Under the pieces are notes generated by a model. It was not told where the DNA came from. It saw only the letters and a list, made by a program, of their open reading frames with translations, and searched no databases. A stretch of DNA of 34,650 nucleotides from Hyphochytrium catenoides (taxonomy: Eukaryota; Sar; Hyphochytriomycetes; Hyphochytriales; Hyphochytriaceae): the NCBI GenBank assembly GCA_900088475.1, contig FLMG01000782.1:1-34650 (forward strand), in the 5' to 3' direction. The position numbers and the translations under genes were made by a program. Each line of letters begins with the position of its first letter. The first letter of the stretch is position 1. Shown here one piece after another: positions 25,802 through 34,650 of the stretch.

Positions 25802-27132
25802 ATGGCTGAGGAACAGGCAGCAGCGGCAGCCTTTCAGGAGCAATGGCAGCGGAAGGCTGTCGCTCAGCAGCTCTCCTCTCATTCTGCGTTGTTGCCCGCG
25901 GCTCAACCGACGCCATGCGTTTCGGACGCTGAACATCCGAACGGAACGGAGGCGGGGTTGTCGAGGGAGACCATAAATGTGACAATCCAAGGTGCTCAAG
26001 AGGGAGAAAGCGTAGAGAGAGATCCCCATCACCCAGAAGCACCGTATATGAGCTTCCGTCACAAAAAGGAAAGCAGAAGCTTTCACTGCTGCCTGCGCAT
26101 TGGCAACTCCTATCTTATCTGTGGAAAGCAGAACTCATGCTTCCCTCAGCAGTTATTTATTGGTCCAGACTGGTATTGCATGCTCTTCACTTACATGCTA
26201 ATCCTCGGAGGTTCTACACTCTTTGCGGTTTATGTGTAAGCACCTTCCTGGTCTTCGTGTCCTTCTCCCTTCTCACTCTCTGGTTGTTAGCACTTTAACT
26301 TTACTCTCTCTTCCGTCCCTCATTCTCATCTTTGGCATCACTTCCCGTCGAGCACACTTCACGAAGCCTCAAGCTTGCTGTTCTATTCTATAGAACCTAT
26401 CTCTCTTTAACCTGCCAGGCTTTTCTTATCCTCTATCGCCGTGTTCCTTCATGCCTATGCCCTGTACACCACGAAACTTTGTCTTGCTTTGTCAGGGCCA
26501 CAAGGGCATCCGGCTTATAGACCTTGTCCCAGTTCGCTCTAAGTAACAAGCCCAAGTGGTCACCGCCCCCTCACTCTCATTTTGTCTCTCTGCAGATTAT
26601 CCTCACTGGGCTGGAAGTACACTATAGTTCCAGTCATCACCTTTACTTTAACTCTCCTATTTTACAGCCTTTGCGCCTGCAGTGATCCAGGAGTAGTGTT
26701 TCGAGAGGAGACTCTAACCGCGGGCACCAGCTACACGGTCTGCAGTGCCTGTCAGCTTGCTAGACCAAACAAGGCATCCCACTGCTACGATTGTGGGGTT
26801 TGTATCAATGAGGTTAGTCCTGAGAAAGTGCCTTCTCAGCAAGTACCCTTTGCTACCTTTTAAGTCATCGCTTACATTGGCATGATGCCTAGTGCTTTGG
26901 TCCTTGAAGTTCCTTCCTGACTTCTCACAATCTATCATCGATCGCCCCAGGCCATAGGTCGTTCTTATTGACTAAGTCACTCCCTCTCCGTTGACAGCTG
27001 GATCACCATTGCCCTTGGACAGGAAAGTGCATTGGGCAGAAGACTCTACGATACTTCTACTGCTTCGTTACCTTTCTCTTCCTTCACATTATTTATGTCG
27101 CCGCCATCACTGTGTACTACGTCACTCATTAG
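25802..27132 (+). CDS. DHHC-type palmitoyltransferase, short form
   Basis: Transfers palmitate to cysteines of membrane-associated proteins. Exons 25802-26235, 26596-26812 and 26998-27132 join in phase (261 aa). The N-terminal about 90 aa are Ala/Gln-rich and probably disordered. A segment resembling plant and protist DHHC enzymes follows (GNSYLICG...LFIGPDWYC), then two membrane helices (about 123-144 and 153-172), CSDPGVV (about 173-179), and the zinc-binding Cys-rich domain from CSACQLARPNKASHCYDCGVC to DHHC (residues 219-222), then PWTGKCIG. One more helix (about 236-257) precedes a TAG stop. The usual fourth helix and the TTxE/C-terminal motif are missing: the frame stops, and no membrane-like exon is seen downstream before the opposing gene. 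It could be an annotation limit, a truncated paralogue or an unusual three-helix enzyme. Confidence 0.88.
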
Positions 27133-27460
27133 CACCAGAAGAAAGATAAATATAGACGGGGCAGAGAAGAAGATCACAGGAAAAATAGCGACCAGATGGT
27201 GGTCGTCATAGATTTTAGGACGTTACGGAGCGTAAGTTGACCGTCAAGGCCAACTTCGCGTTGTGCAATGCCTAAGACTAGCTCCCTCACAAGCATTTTA
27301 TAAAGAGTCTTCCCTTCTTCATCTACAGTCCCTAAACTTTGGGCGCTGGCATCTGTAGAGTCTCCCTTCACCCTTCGTGCCCCCAGCCGGGAATCCCCTC
27401 TTTACGTCTTTCTCCTATACAGAGATTCATATTTCGGAGTTCTGCAGGGTGTGGGTGGAA
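27133..27460. other. Convergent intergenic region with a possible minus-strand exon
   Basis: A minus-strand open stretch at about 27371-27230 reads as an acidic helical peptide (DEEGKTLYKMLVRELVLGIA) after a possible acceptor CTACAG. It could be an alternative last exon of the NSL1-like gene. No independent support. Confidence 0.3.
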
Positions 27461-28815
27461 CTAAAGAAGTCTCGCACTGTAGGAGTACGACTTCTCCTGT
27501 AAGGAGTCCGCCAGCCGCTTCTCAATAGAAACAGATGCATCTTTAGCTGTTGACATCTCTCCTTCGGTTCCCTGTACGCAGCTAGTGGTGAGCAATGACG
27601 AATGGGTAACGGGGATTTCAGGGAATATTAGGGCTGCATAGGCCCTCAGCAAACGGGCCAAAGAAAAGAACCTGCGGAGGTAAGACCACTTGCACAGAAG
27701 GGCATGGCTTTCGACGCGGAAGCTACACAGAAGAGTAAATAGGGTAATGTACCTTCAGGAAACTGGCAGTGGGTTTGATCTTACTGACTACCATATCAGT
27801 ATCCGAAACGGGTGCACTTAGGACCTCCTCAATCTAGAACCCAATATCAGTTAGGTGACAGCATAAAGAAGAGAAGTGGATGCTGGCAAAGGAGGATACG
27901 CAGCGCAATATTACATGCATCAGTCGAAGTCTGAAGAGAAAGGCTGATGGTCTAGGTTGTTAATGATAGGGTGGCAGGGAGGGGTGACGATCCCAGCAGC
28001 TAACAAAATAGACTGAAGTTTACGCCGTACCGAGGAAGTTGTCTCCTGCGCCGTCTGGCACTTCTTCGGCAGAGCCTCTGAAAGGGAGTTAACCTTTTCA
28101 GACACCTGAGAGAGGGAGATGGTGAGATGAGCACTGGAAGAGAAGCAGTGCCTGCACTAGACCTTACCATAGCGGCATCCTCCGAAAGTTGGCGCATCTG
28201 ATTGGAGTCTAGAAGTCTCTCCCATCTCTTCTCTTGGTCTGCTACCACGTTTTCAAATCCACTCTCCTGGTTTTGAGGTCTTCATGGGCAAGACCGTCAG
28301 CTCAAGGTGGCCTTCGTTTCCAGTACACACTAATGAAAGTCTGTTGGTAGACCTACCCTTCAGGTGCCGCCATCTGCAACTGCCTTAATGTTCTGTCTGC
28401 TACAAGGGCTGGGACCTGAGCGAGTCGACGGTCAGAAGAAGAGACCCTCCTAGTCTACTTGAGCTTTTACCTTTCTTCGGTAATCTTGGACACGCTCCAG
28501 GACGGCACGAAGCTCATCTTCTAGCTGTGAGACCTCCTCTGCCAGACTTCGATCGACAGGCTGTAGTACGGTTGCTGCGGGGGAATGGTCAAAGGTTGGA
28601 TAAAAAAAGCCACAACCAGAGATCGACTTACGATGGGCCTTTTGGATAGAGGCCATCTGGGTCTCCAAGTTTTTGGCCAGACTGCTTGTCATCGTCTTCA
28701 CATTTCTTGTTAGAACCTCCTTCATCGCCTCGGACATTTGTAGCTCATCAGCCACTTTAGCTACTGCCGCATCGGCGGCGGTGTTCATAGTGCTCTCACT
28801 TACTTGGGTCATCAT
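27461..28815 (-). CDS. Probable NSL1/Mis14-like kinetochore (MIS12 complex) subunit
   Basis: Exons 28815-28632, 28574-28471, 28415-28357, 28261-28168, 28105-28031 and 27833-27753 join in phase, plus a last exon ending at 27461 whose acceptor is uncertain (about 27573 fits phase). The protein is about 235 aa, almost all helical. The diagnostic stretch is LQPVDRSLAEEVSQLEDEL followed by RVQDYRRKVPALV, which resembles the Mis14/NSL1 pattern (a PVD start, a coiled coil, then RR-x-VP) as I recall it. The family links centromere chromatin to the Ndc80 complex. An E2F-like site lies about 290 bp upstream. The ATG at 28815 is followed at once by GTAAGTGAG, which could itself act as a donor, so the start may be the in-frame ATG at 28788. 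Alternatives: another coiled-coil kinetochore or cytoskeletal protein. Confidence 0.5.
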
Positions 28816-29397
28816 TCACTACTCCTAAAGAGCACACAGCTCCTCAACGTATGTGTCTTCCAGACAAGGGATCAATAATCTCCATCTGCAGATGTGACTG
28901 GAGGGCAGCAGAATGATCAAGGCTCCAGATGCAGAAGACTGCGGCTGATGAAACTTCTTGCTTTTCGAATTTTTAACATCTGACCGTTAGCGGTAAATCA
29001 ACCAAGCTTTTATCCGCATGTTACCCGAGATATTATTCGAGTACAAGCTACAATTACTATATAAGTGTACCACCAAAATACTCGGGTCCATCAAGGGTCG
29101 AGCTTTCCCGCGCCTTTCCGTTGCCTGCGGCAATCAATGCTTTATCCAAGAAGAAAGGGCCTTTTATCATCGTGGGAAGAGCTTCATCGATAGATGCTGA
29201 GCTATGGCACAATGTAAGTCCGTAAACTTCGAGAGCTACGTCACTCGCCTAGCGCTAGTGAACGTCCGCTTTGACGATGGTAAGAGCAGTTGCCCAGGAG
29301 ACTCAAACCTGGTGCCGATGGGGCCTACGCAAAGGCAAACCAGACGGATGGGTTCGTACGAAAGCACTTGCATATCTACAGTGAAAGAGTTTCTGCG
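28816..29397. other. Intergenic, 5' region of the NSL1-like gene
   Basis: No gene supported. Contains an E2F-like site at 29104-29114. Plus-strand open frames at about 29018-29401 lack motif support. Confidence 0.5.
29104..29114 (+). promoter_or_regulatory. E2F-like site TTTCCCGCGCC
   Basis: Matches TTTSSCGC extended with GC. It lies about 290 bp upstream of the NSL1-like start (minus strand). A cell-cycle role is inferred from the site and the gene's likely function. Confidence 0.5.
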
Positions 29398-29839
29398 TTA
29401 GAATGAAAGCTTGCTTTTGATCGTAGGCCTTGTAGCGGGCCTGGAGCTCGCCCCAAGAAGAGTAGGATTGTGGCGAAACTCCAATAGCTCGGCAAGTATA
29501 CCAGTGTCAATGGTCTGGATTAAGATGCGCAGCCCGATCTTTGCGTCGAGCAAAGTCATGAAAAGGGCATCATGGCCGTCTAGGCCAGGAGGACTCATCT
29601 GACCAGTCACAATGTCAAATAAGCCTTCACACGAGACGTGCTTTTCAACTTGCCATTCTCATATTTCAAAGGTTTTTTCGCCCTTCAGCCTCACTGATGA
29701 GGGCGATAGGTTCGTCTGCTTGCTGAGATTGGTTGGATCCAGCAGTCGTCGGAGCAGAGGACGTAATAGCAGCGCCACCAAAGGAAGTCGTAGTGGTTTC
29801 TCCAGCAGAAAAGAGTTGGTCATTGTTGGGAAAAGACCA
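29398..29839 (-). CDS. Possible two-exon fragment of an unrecognised gene
   Basis: Exon 29839-29695 (acceptor CCTGCAG, donor GTGAGG) encodes a Thr/Ser-rich stretch with SFGG and ends ADEPIALI. Exon 29624-29398 continues in phase as LFDIVTGQMSPPGLDGHDAL...LLDAKIGLRILIQTIDTGIL to a stop. The join is clean and the second exon looks like a folded domain, but I recognise no family. The Ser/Thr/FG-like stretch would suit a nucleoporin or a scaffold; that is a guess. No start codon or upstream exon was identified. Confidence 0.3.
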
Positions 29840-30984
29840 CTGCAGGGTCCTCCGGAAGAAGAAGGTGAATACTCAATGCTGGAACTGGGGGACGCCATCT
29901 CCCAGCCAAGATGGTGCAACCCGCGACACAGCCAGGAAGAAGTGGGTCCAAACCGCAAAGCTGAGTTAGGTACAGAGGTCTGCAGAAGGCAGCGAGTATC
30001 TGGGCTAATAAATAAGGCGGTTGAGTCTTGATGGACTGTTCTACTCTATATGGAGGATGATAGAGTTCTGACTAAAGAAGAGATCACTGAAGACGCTAGG
30101 AGAAAGAGGAGGAAGTAGTGATAGAAGCAGTCGTAGTAGGGAGGGTGACTACCAAGTCCAGGAACAGAACAGATCTCAGTAGTTGTTTGAACTTCAGGAG
30201 GCGGAGTTCAGGAATGGCATAGCAGTTGCAGGCACGAGCCTGAGACATGGTTCGTCTAACACATTATTGCGCGCTGTTGGAGTCAGGCGTCAGGGGTCGT
30301 TTGTTGATGGTAAGTCTCAGATAGCTGAACGATAGTGCTCACACGCTCAGGATCATATCAGCTCCTTCTATCGCTTGGATGTCGCAGAGCCTAGGGAACT
30401 AAGTGACTGTTGACACCATCGATGGTACAGCCTGCCATTTTTATGGTCATGAAACTTGCACTCCTCTCAGAGGAACATTCGAGCTATCCACTTTCGCTAA
30501 CGACACACTAGGAGCCTTATTGATAAATCTCACCTACATTAGAAGCTACTAAGCCCGAGGAGCATAAAGACACCGAAAATCACTTCATACAAAATTGTTG
30601 GCTGCTGAGTAGCGCAGGTGGTGCGCAGTGTCTGTCCTAATTGGTCCCTAGAATGACATGTCAGAGCGCTTGGCCCTGTTGTGGTGCTTGGACCAAAATC
30701 CGGACGGTCCTTGTTATAAAATAAGAGGTATCCATTGCCCTCGTGTCATTTCTTCTTGCTAGCACCTTGTCCTCCAGGCTTGACAGCTATGATGAGATGC
30801 GCACAGAAACAGGAGTCAGTCTCTATAGAGCTAGAAAGATTGAGGAGCTCTTACCAGTGGGAGGAGGAGGAGGCTGCAAGGAAAATGTTAATGGCTGCGA
30901 GGAGGCATTTGGATCTTGGCTCTCTGTTCACGGAGGGATAACCATGACGAAGTGAGCCTGCTGACAACGGACCGCGCACTCTCT
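29840..30984. other. Unassigned region
   Basis: No gene is supported. Upstream exons of the fragment at 29398-29839 should lie here if that fragment is real. Minus-strand stretches such as SVVSRLTSSWLSLREQRA (about 30990-30930) are open, but no exon could be fixed. Confidence 0.3.
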
Positions 30985-32016
30985 TCAAGTTCTTTTTTCA
31001 TCCCATCCTTCGAACTGACCTATTCTATGCAGCACGTAAGCTGTCAGCGGGGTGATAAACTTAATAGCTCGCTCATTTCCTCCTTTTCTGAGACCAGATA
31101 AAGAACCATCTGCGGTCGCCAAGTCAATTTCAGCATCCTTGAAATCTAGAGCAAGGTGCATAATGATGAGGTGGACGAGGCAGGGAAGGAGAACTGGGTT
31201 AGATATAATAGTACTGGCATCTATTAGGGGGCCTTTTGCGACGGACGGCAAGAGCAGGAATCACTGGAAGGGACATGGGGAATCCAAGCTTGCTAGAGTC
31301 TTACCTTTGAACTTTGCAACCCCAGTCATCAGCGCATCTAATTGCCTTTTGGCTTCCTCTTTGCTCGCTGTCGTGCCACGTTTGCCGAGTTAAGAAGAAA
31401 GACCCAATGATGGTCAGATTGAAGAGGCACGCAGCAGGACAGGACAGGGGGAAGCAGAAGACTCGACAGAGGATTAAAGATGGCTGGAATGTACTTCCTA
31501 AGGCACTGGAGCGAAGTCTGAAGGCAAGGTGCTCTCTTGCCTACCCTGGACAATCTGCTTCTTGGATTCCAACTCAGCTAAATTGTTAAGGAAGTCATTC
31601 AGCAGTGCATTCAGGGAGAAGAGTATCTAAGATAAGAGCCATACCGGGGTTTTCACTGTTATGAATCTGTCGTACAAGGATCTTTTCCTGGCTTTCAAGG
31701 TCCTGAATTGTGGCTTGCAGCTCTGCGTCCTTCTGTCTGGCATATTGCTATCCCAGCCCGATACAGACTTTAGAGACGACGAAGTGCATGCAGACCCAGA
31801 CATATGTATCTCTATGTATGCCCAAGTGCACAGGTTCGTCTCGCTTCTTCAGACTGTCCGCACCAGCCCTTGAGGGTCATACTGAACTACAGTGTCTGAT
31901 AGCTATGCCTGCTCAAGCACTCTACTACTTACCTCCAGGTCTTGCCTTGCAATTTTACGTATGCTCTCAAGTAGGAAGGCGCTAGTAATATCGGCTGTAA
32001 AGGGCTTAGGCTTCAT
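30985..32016 (-). CDS. Coiled-coil protein of unknown function
   Basis: Five short exons join in phase: 32016-31933, 31747-31645, 31577-31545, 31367-31305 and 31145-30985, giving 147 aa. The first two read MKPKPFTADITSAFLLESI then QYARQKDAELQATIQDLESQ; the next two continue as ELESKKQIVQ and SKEEAKRQLDALMTGVAKF, a heptad-rich coiled coil. The last exon reads DFKDAEIDLATADGSL and ends WDEKRT. The first exon may begin further upstream (acceptor before 32062), because the frame is open there (VDTYAHVDE). Family not recognised; the size and coiled coil would suit a subunit of a larger complex. The intron 31644-31578 ends TTCCTTAACAATTTAG, close to a U12-type branch site, but its donor is ordinary. 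Confidence 0.45.
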
Positions 32017-32880
32017 CTCATCTACGTGGGCATAGGTGTCAACCGTGAGTAGAATAAGGAACCTGAGATGGACAGAAAGTATACCTGAGCCGAAGCTCAC
32101 CGTGATGAAGGGCATCGGATTGGTTCTCTTAGGAAACCAAGAAGGTCTCAACCAAAGCTACTTTACTCGCTCCTTCGCACAACTATGAGTGGGAGGTGCT
32201 TGCCATGCCAGCTTATCTGTGCACAGAGGTTGCCAAGAGGGACAGTTTAGCCCTGCCTTCTGATGGCAGCGTCTCAGAGCGCTTCCCAGCGGCTACCCTC
32301 TTGTTCGTACTCAGAACCTCTCCTTTGTCGCTCCAGGCCTAACATTCAGAGGGTATGGCAATGCCGACGTCTCTATGTAAGTTCTTCACCTCGCCACTGT
32401 GCACCAAGAATGAACTGTGTCAGTCTGGCTGAGTCTTATCACGAAGCTTCCTAGAGCGATGGAACGTCACAGTGACTCTTGGCTGTGCCTTCATACAGCA
32501 CCAGTAACGGCTCAACCAGCCGCTAACGGCCTCGAGCCTCTCCATATAGATACACTCTACGCAGAGTTCAAGCTGTAGATATCGAAGTCAGCGATTAAGC
32601 TCCTCCTTTTCCAATGACCAGCAAGGCCCTGACTACGTCTGTTCGGTCAGGATGTGCCATCATTAGTGCGGGCTGTAGCTGCCAAGTGTTATTAAGGCTA
32701 GCAGAGTATATTGAATCGACTTAACTGTTCAATACCTTTCCTAGCCCAGCCGATGACGCTCCGTCCTTTCTCTTTGATGTTGGTGGTGTGACAGGGATCT
32801 CAACTAGTCCTCCACGGACGAGAAGGATCACCTGGTATCGAGACCACTATCTTCACTGCTGAAGCGAACGCTCCAACTAT
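32017..32880. other. Intergenic
   Basis: No gene, RNA or repeat recognised between the coiled-coil gene and the 3' end of the CENP-B-like gene, except the possible 5' extension up to 32062. Confidence 0.5.
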
Positions 32881-33936
32881 TTAGACTATTTGTTGCAGCT
32901 CTGCATGGCCGCTTTCTGCCCTCTCACTTTGAGTTGCCTGTAAAAGGGCCGCCTGGGCAGCACCTGCTCTTGGTCTCTCTCGCGCCGGTGGGGCCATGTG
33001 TGACCTAGGACTAGGTCTTTTCACCTTCGTAATAGGTCTCGAGGGTCCTGCCTCACTACTTCCCCTAACTCCCTCCATATGATGCTTAGGTAATGAGGGA
33101 AGACGATGAACACCAGCTCTGCTTAGCACCAAACTGCCGCTGGTATCACCTTGCTGACCAGCTGACAATAAAGGGTCCCTCTCCCTCTCCTGACAGCTGT
33201 GCACTAGACTATCCAGACTATGAACTATAAAAGCACCGAGATGCTCTTGTCTACTGGCGATGGCCTGCAGAGCTTGAGCTCTGTCGCTTATGAGCTCTGA
33301 GACAGAGCGTTCATCATCCATCCTCTGGACCTTTCCCATACTGGCAGTTCGAGATGCTACCTTAACGCTCTCTCCGCCCGCAGCCCTTCGGGAGGAAGAG
33401 GAGAGTCCAAACCTATTCCTAAAGTTATAATACCAGCCATCAGAGGCCGAGAACTCCTGGTCCGTCACTCCCTGAGCCTCTGCAAATGCCTTTGCTTTGC
33501 TCTTGATCATTTGAGGAGTAACTGCCTTGCCCGTCTGCTTCATGTCGCAAATCCATCGATAGAGTGCCTCTTCTAAGTGAGGATGTTTCGCTGGTCTCAT
33601 GGCCTTTTGAGTCTTTTTCTGCTTCTCTGAGGCGGTGCTCCAGAGTCGGCGGATGTCATGGGCCTTAGACTTTATCTTCCTTACTGCTCCCTCCGTGATG
33701 CTGAACTGCTTCCCAATCTGTCTATTGGACAAAGACGTCAGCTCCAGGATCTTCATCTTCTGCTCTAACGTGGGGCGAACTCGCTTTTTCGCAGGTCTTG
33801 ATGAAGCCGAAGGCTCGGATGTGGCACTCTGCGCACCTTGTTCTGCTCGCCGTTTAATGGCCCCAGAAGAGGTCTCCATCCTGCGAGGAGAACGGGTATC
33901 CGGAGATACGATGTGGTCAAGAAGTGTCTTCACCAT
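32881..33936 (-). CDS. CENP-B/pogo-like DNA-binding protein without a DDE catalytic domain
   Basis: A single open frame with no intron, in contrast to most of its neighbours: 351 aa from the first in-frame ATG (an alternative ATG is at 33879). A basic Pro/Ser N-terminus is followed by a psq-type helix-turn-helix (about 50-95: RPTLEQKMKILELTSLSNRQ, IGKQFSITEGAVRKIKSK) and a second CENPB/Tc5-transposase-type helix-turn-helix (about 113-175: HPHLEEALYRWICDMKQTG, then ASDGWYYNFRNRFGL). The rest is Ser/Arg/Pro-rich and probably disordered, with a helical patch (about 205-255). The DDE integrase domain of Tigger/pogo elements is absent. It may be a domesticated transposase, a CENP-B-like protein, or a decayed element. 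No terminal inverted repeats were noticed nearby. Confidence 0.8.
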   Translation of the reverse strand: MVKTLLDHIVSPDTRSPRRMETSSGAIKRRAEQGAQSATSEPSASSRPAKKRVRPTLEQKMKILELTSLSNRQIGKQFSITEGAVRKIKSKAHDIRRLWSTASEKQKKTQKAMRPAKHPHLEEALYRWICDMKQTGKAVTPQMIKSKAKAFAEAQGVTDQEFSASDGWYYNFRNRFGLSSSSRRAAGGESVKVASRTASMGKVQRMDDERSVSELISDRAQALQAIASRQEHLGAFIVHSLDSLVHSCQERERDPLLSAGQQGDTSGSLVLSRAGVHRLPSLPKHHMEGVRGSSEAGPSRPITKVKRPSPRSHMAPPARERPRAGAAQAALLQATQSERAESGHAELQQIV

Positions 33937-34650
33937 CCTCCCAAGGTCGTAATGTGCTGTCTTCAAGCAAAAGACAGACAAAGCTCCAGGGCATGCTCCA
34001 CGATCGATGAGGCTCGCTGGCCATCTGCCACAAGTGAGTGAGATATTCCATTTCTCTCACCATAGTTCTCAATGTGCCAGGTGATATCCATGAGCTTGAG
34101 GAGAGACAGGGAAGCCCTCCCACTTCATGTTGTTGCACACCTTTCTTTTTTGCAGCAACCACTCAGTAGGCGGAAGCAAGGATGGAGAGAGCAAAGCTCA
34201 CATTTGCCAGAGACTCATCTGCGCCCGCGGCCCCATCTGGCATACCCTTTCTCTAGGTCTTGTTGTCTCCCCTTCTGTTGATTCTCCTCCTTGGGCGGAA
34301 CCTCTCCGCTGGCTTAAAAAGAGTAATGAAGCTCGAGAAACTGCAGCAGCGTTCAGATCTTTAGCTCGAAGTCACGGAAGAGGAGCAGCAGCGGAAGGTT
34401 GGTGCGAAGGGTGCATACGATGGCACTTTGGACCAATCCAACAGCAAAGAGTAGATTGGAGATGGAACAGCAAGGAGGAATAGAATAGTAAGGAGGAAAC
34501 AGGTGGAGACCGCGAAGAAAGAAGAGCTGAGAGCCGTACAGAAGCCTCAAAAAGTGTATGTACCTTTTCCTCGCCACACCCCTGTCGCATCTCGTCTCGG
34601 TCTACCTCTCCAACCCTCTCCTCTCTCTTTCTCTCTCTCTCTCTCTCTCT
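33937..34650. other. Window edge, no firm gene
   Basis: The 5' region of the CENP-B-like gene. Between about 34320 and 34560 the plus strand has stretches that look coding (for example KKEELRAVQKPQKVYVPFP near 34515-34570), but frames are broken by stops and no exon chain could be built. A gene starting here and continuing to the right is possible. Confidence 0.3.
34612..34650. repeat. (CT)n microsatellite at the window end
   Basis: CT dinucleotides run to the last base. By the pattern seen at other genes here, this orientation would fit the 5' region of a plus-strand gene to the right. Confidence 0.9.

Noticed and set aside
29270-29340. tRNA-like boxes (a TGGTAAGAGC stretch on the plus strand; a GGTTTGAGTC stretch on the minus strand)
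   Set aside because: The arms do not pair into a cloverleaf and no acceptor stem is visible in either orientation.
31578-31644. U12-type branch site (TTCCTTAAC) near an acceptor in the coiled-coil gene
   Set aside because: The donor of this intron is GTATGG, not U12-like, and the branch A is only about 8 nt from the AG, so a U2-type intron is more likely.

Overview
This is nuclear DNA of an intron-rich eukaryote. Genes are short-exon and multi-exon, with GT..AG introns of roughly 50-700 bp. Spacing is about one gene per 3-4 kb, on both strands, with long (CT)n/(GA)n microsatellites and one assembly gap (13208-13289). A nuclear lipid-A-disaccharide synthase gene (otherwise bacterial, and known in plants and algae) beside a minor-spliceosome protein gene suggests an alga or algal-derived protist. 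The exact lineage cannot be fixed from the sequence; a cryptophyte- or chromerid-like genome is only a guess.

Layout, left to right: a microsatellite-rich 5' region (1-2393); a PX-VPS9 Rab-GEF-like gene (+, 2394-5666); a beta-carbonic anhydrase with an organelle presequence (-, 6373-8399); a RBBP4/MSI1-type WD40 histone chaperone (-, 10122-13580) with two E2F-like sites upstream; lpxB (-, 14259-18570), divergent from SNRNP48 (U11-48K, +, 19392-24592); a small unknown gene (-, 24713-25003); a short DHHC palmitoyltransferase (+, 25802-27132); a probable NSL1/Mis14-like kinetochore gene (-, 27461-28815) with an E2F-like site upstream; two poorly understood minus-strand genes or fragments (29398-29839 and 30985-32016); and an intronless CENP-B/pogo-like DNA-binding protein (-, 32881-33936). 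Exon chains for PX-VPS9, carbonic anhydrase, LpxB, SNRNP48 and DHHC were built by hand, and reading phase is kept across every junction given.

The genes are not an operon or a single pathway. Three themes appear. First, minor splicing: the U11-48K gene has a complete CHHC zinc finger and, in one of its own introns, a perfect U12-type 5' splice-site sequence, which resembles the known autoregulatory element (USSE) of this gene in animals and plants. Second, chromatin and the cell cycle: RBBP4/MSI1, the NSL1-like gene and the CENP-B-like protein, with E2F-type sites upstream of the first two. Third, organelle metabolism: LpxB and beta-carbonic anhydrase, both with targeting-like N-termini. A repeated pattern is that the CT-rich strand of the microsatellites is the sense strand upstream of start codons.
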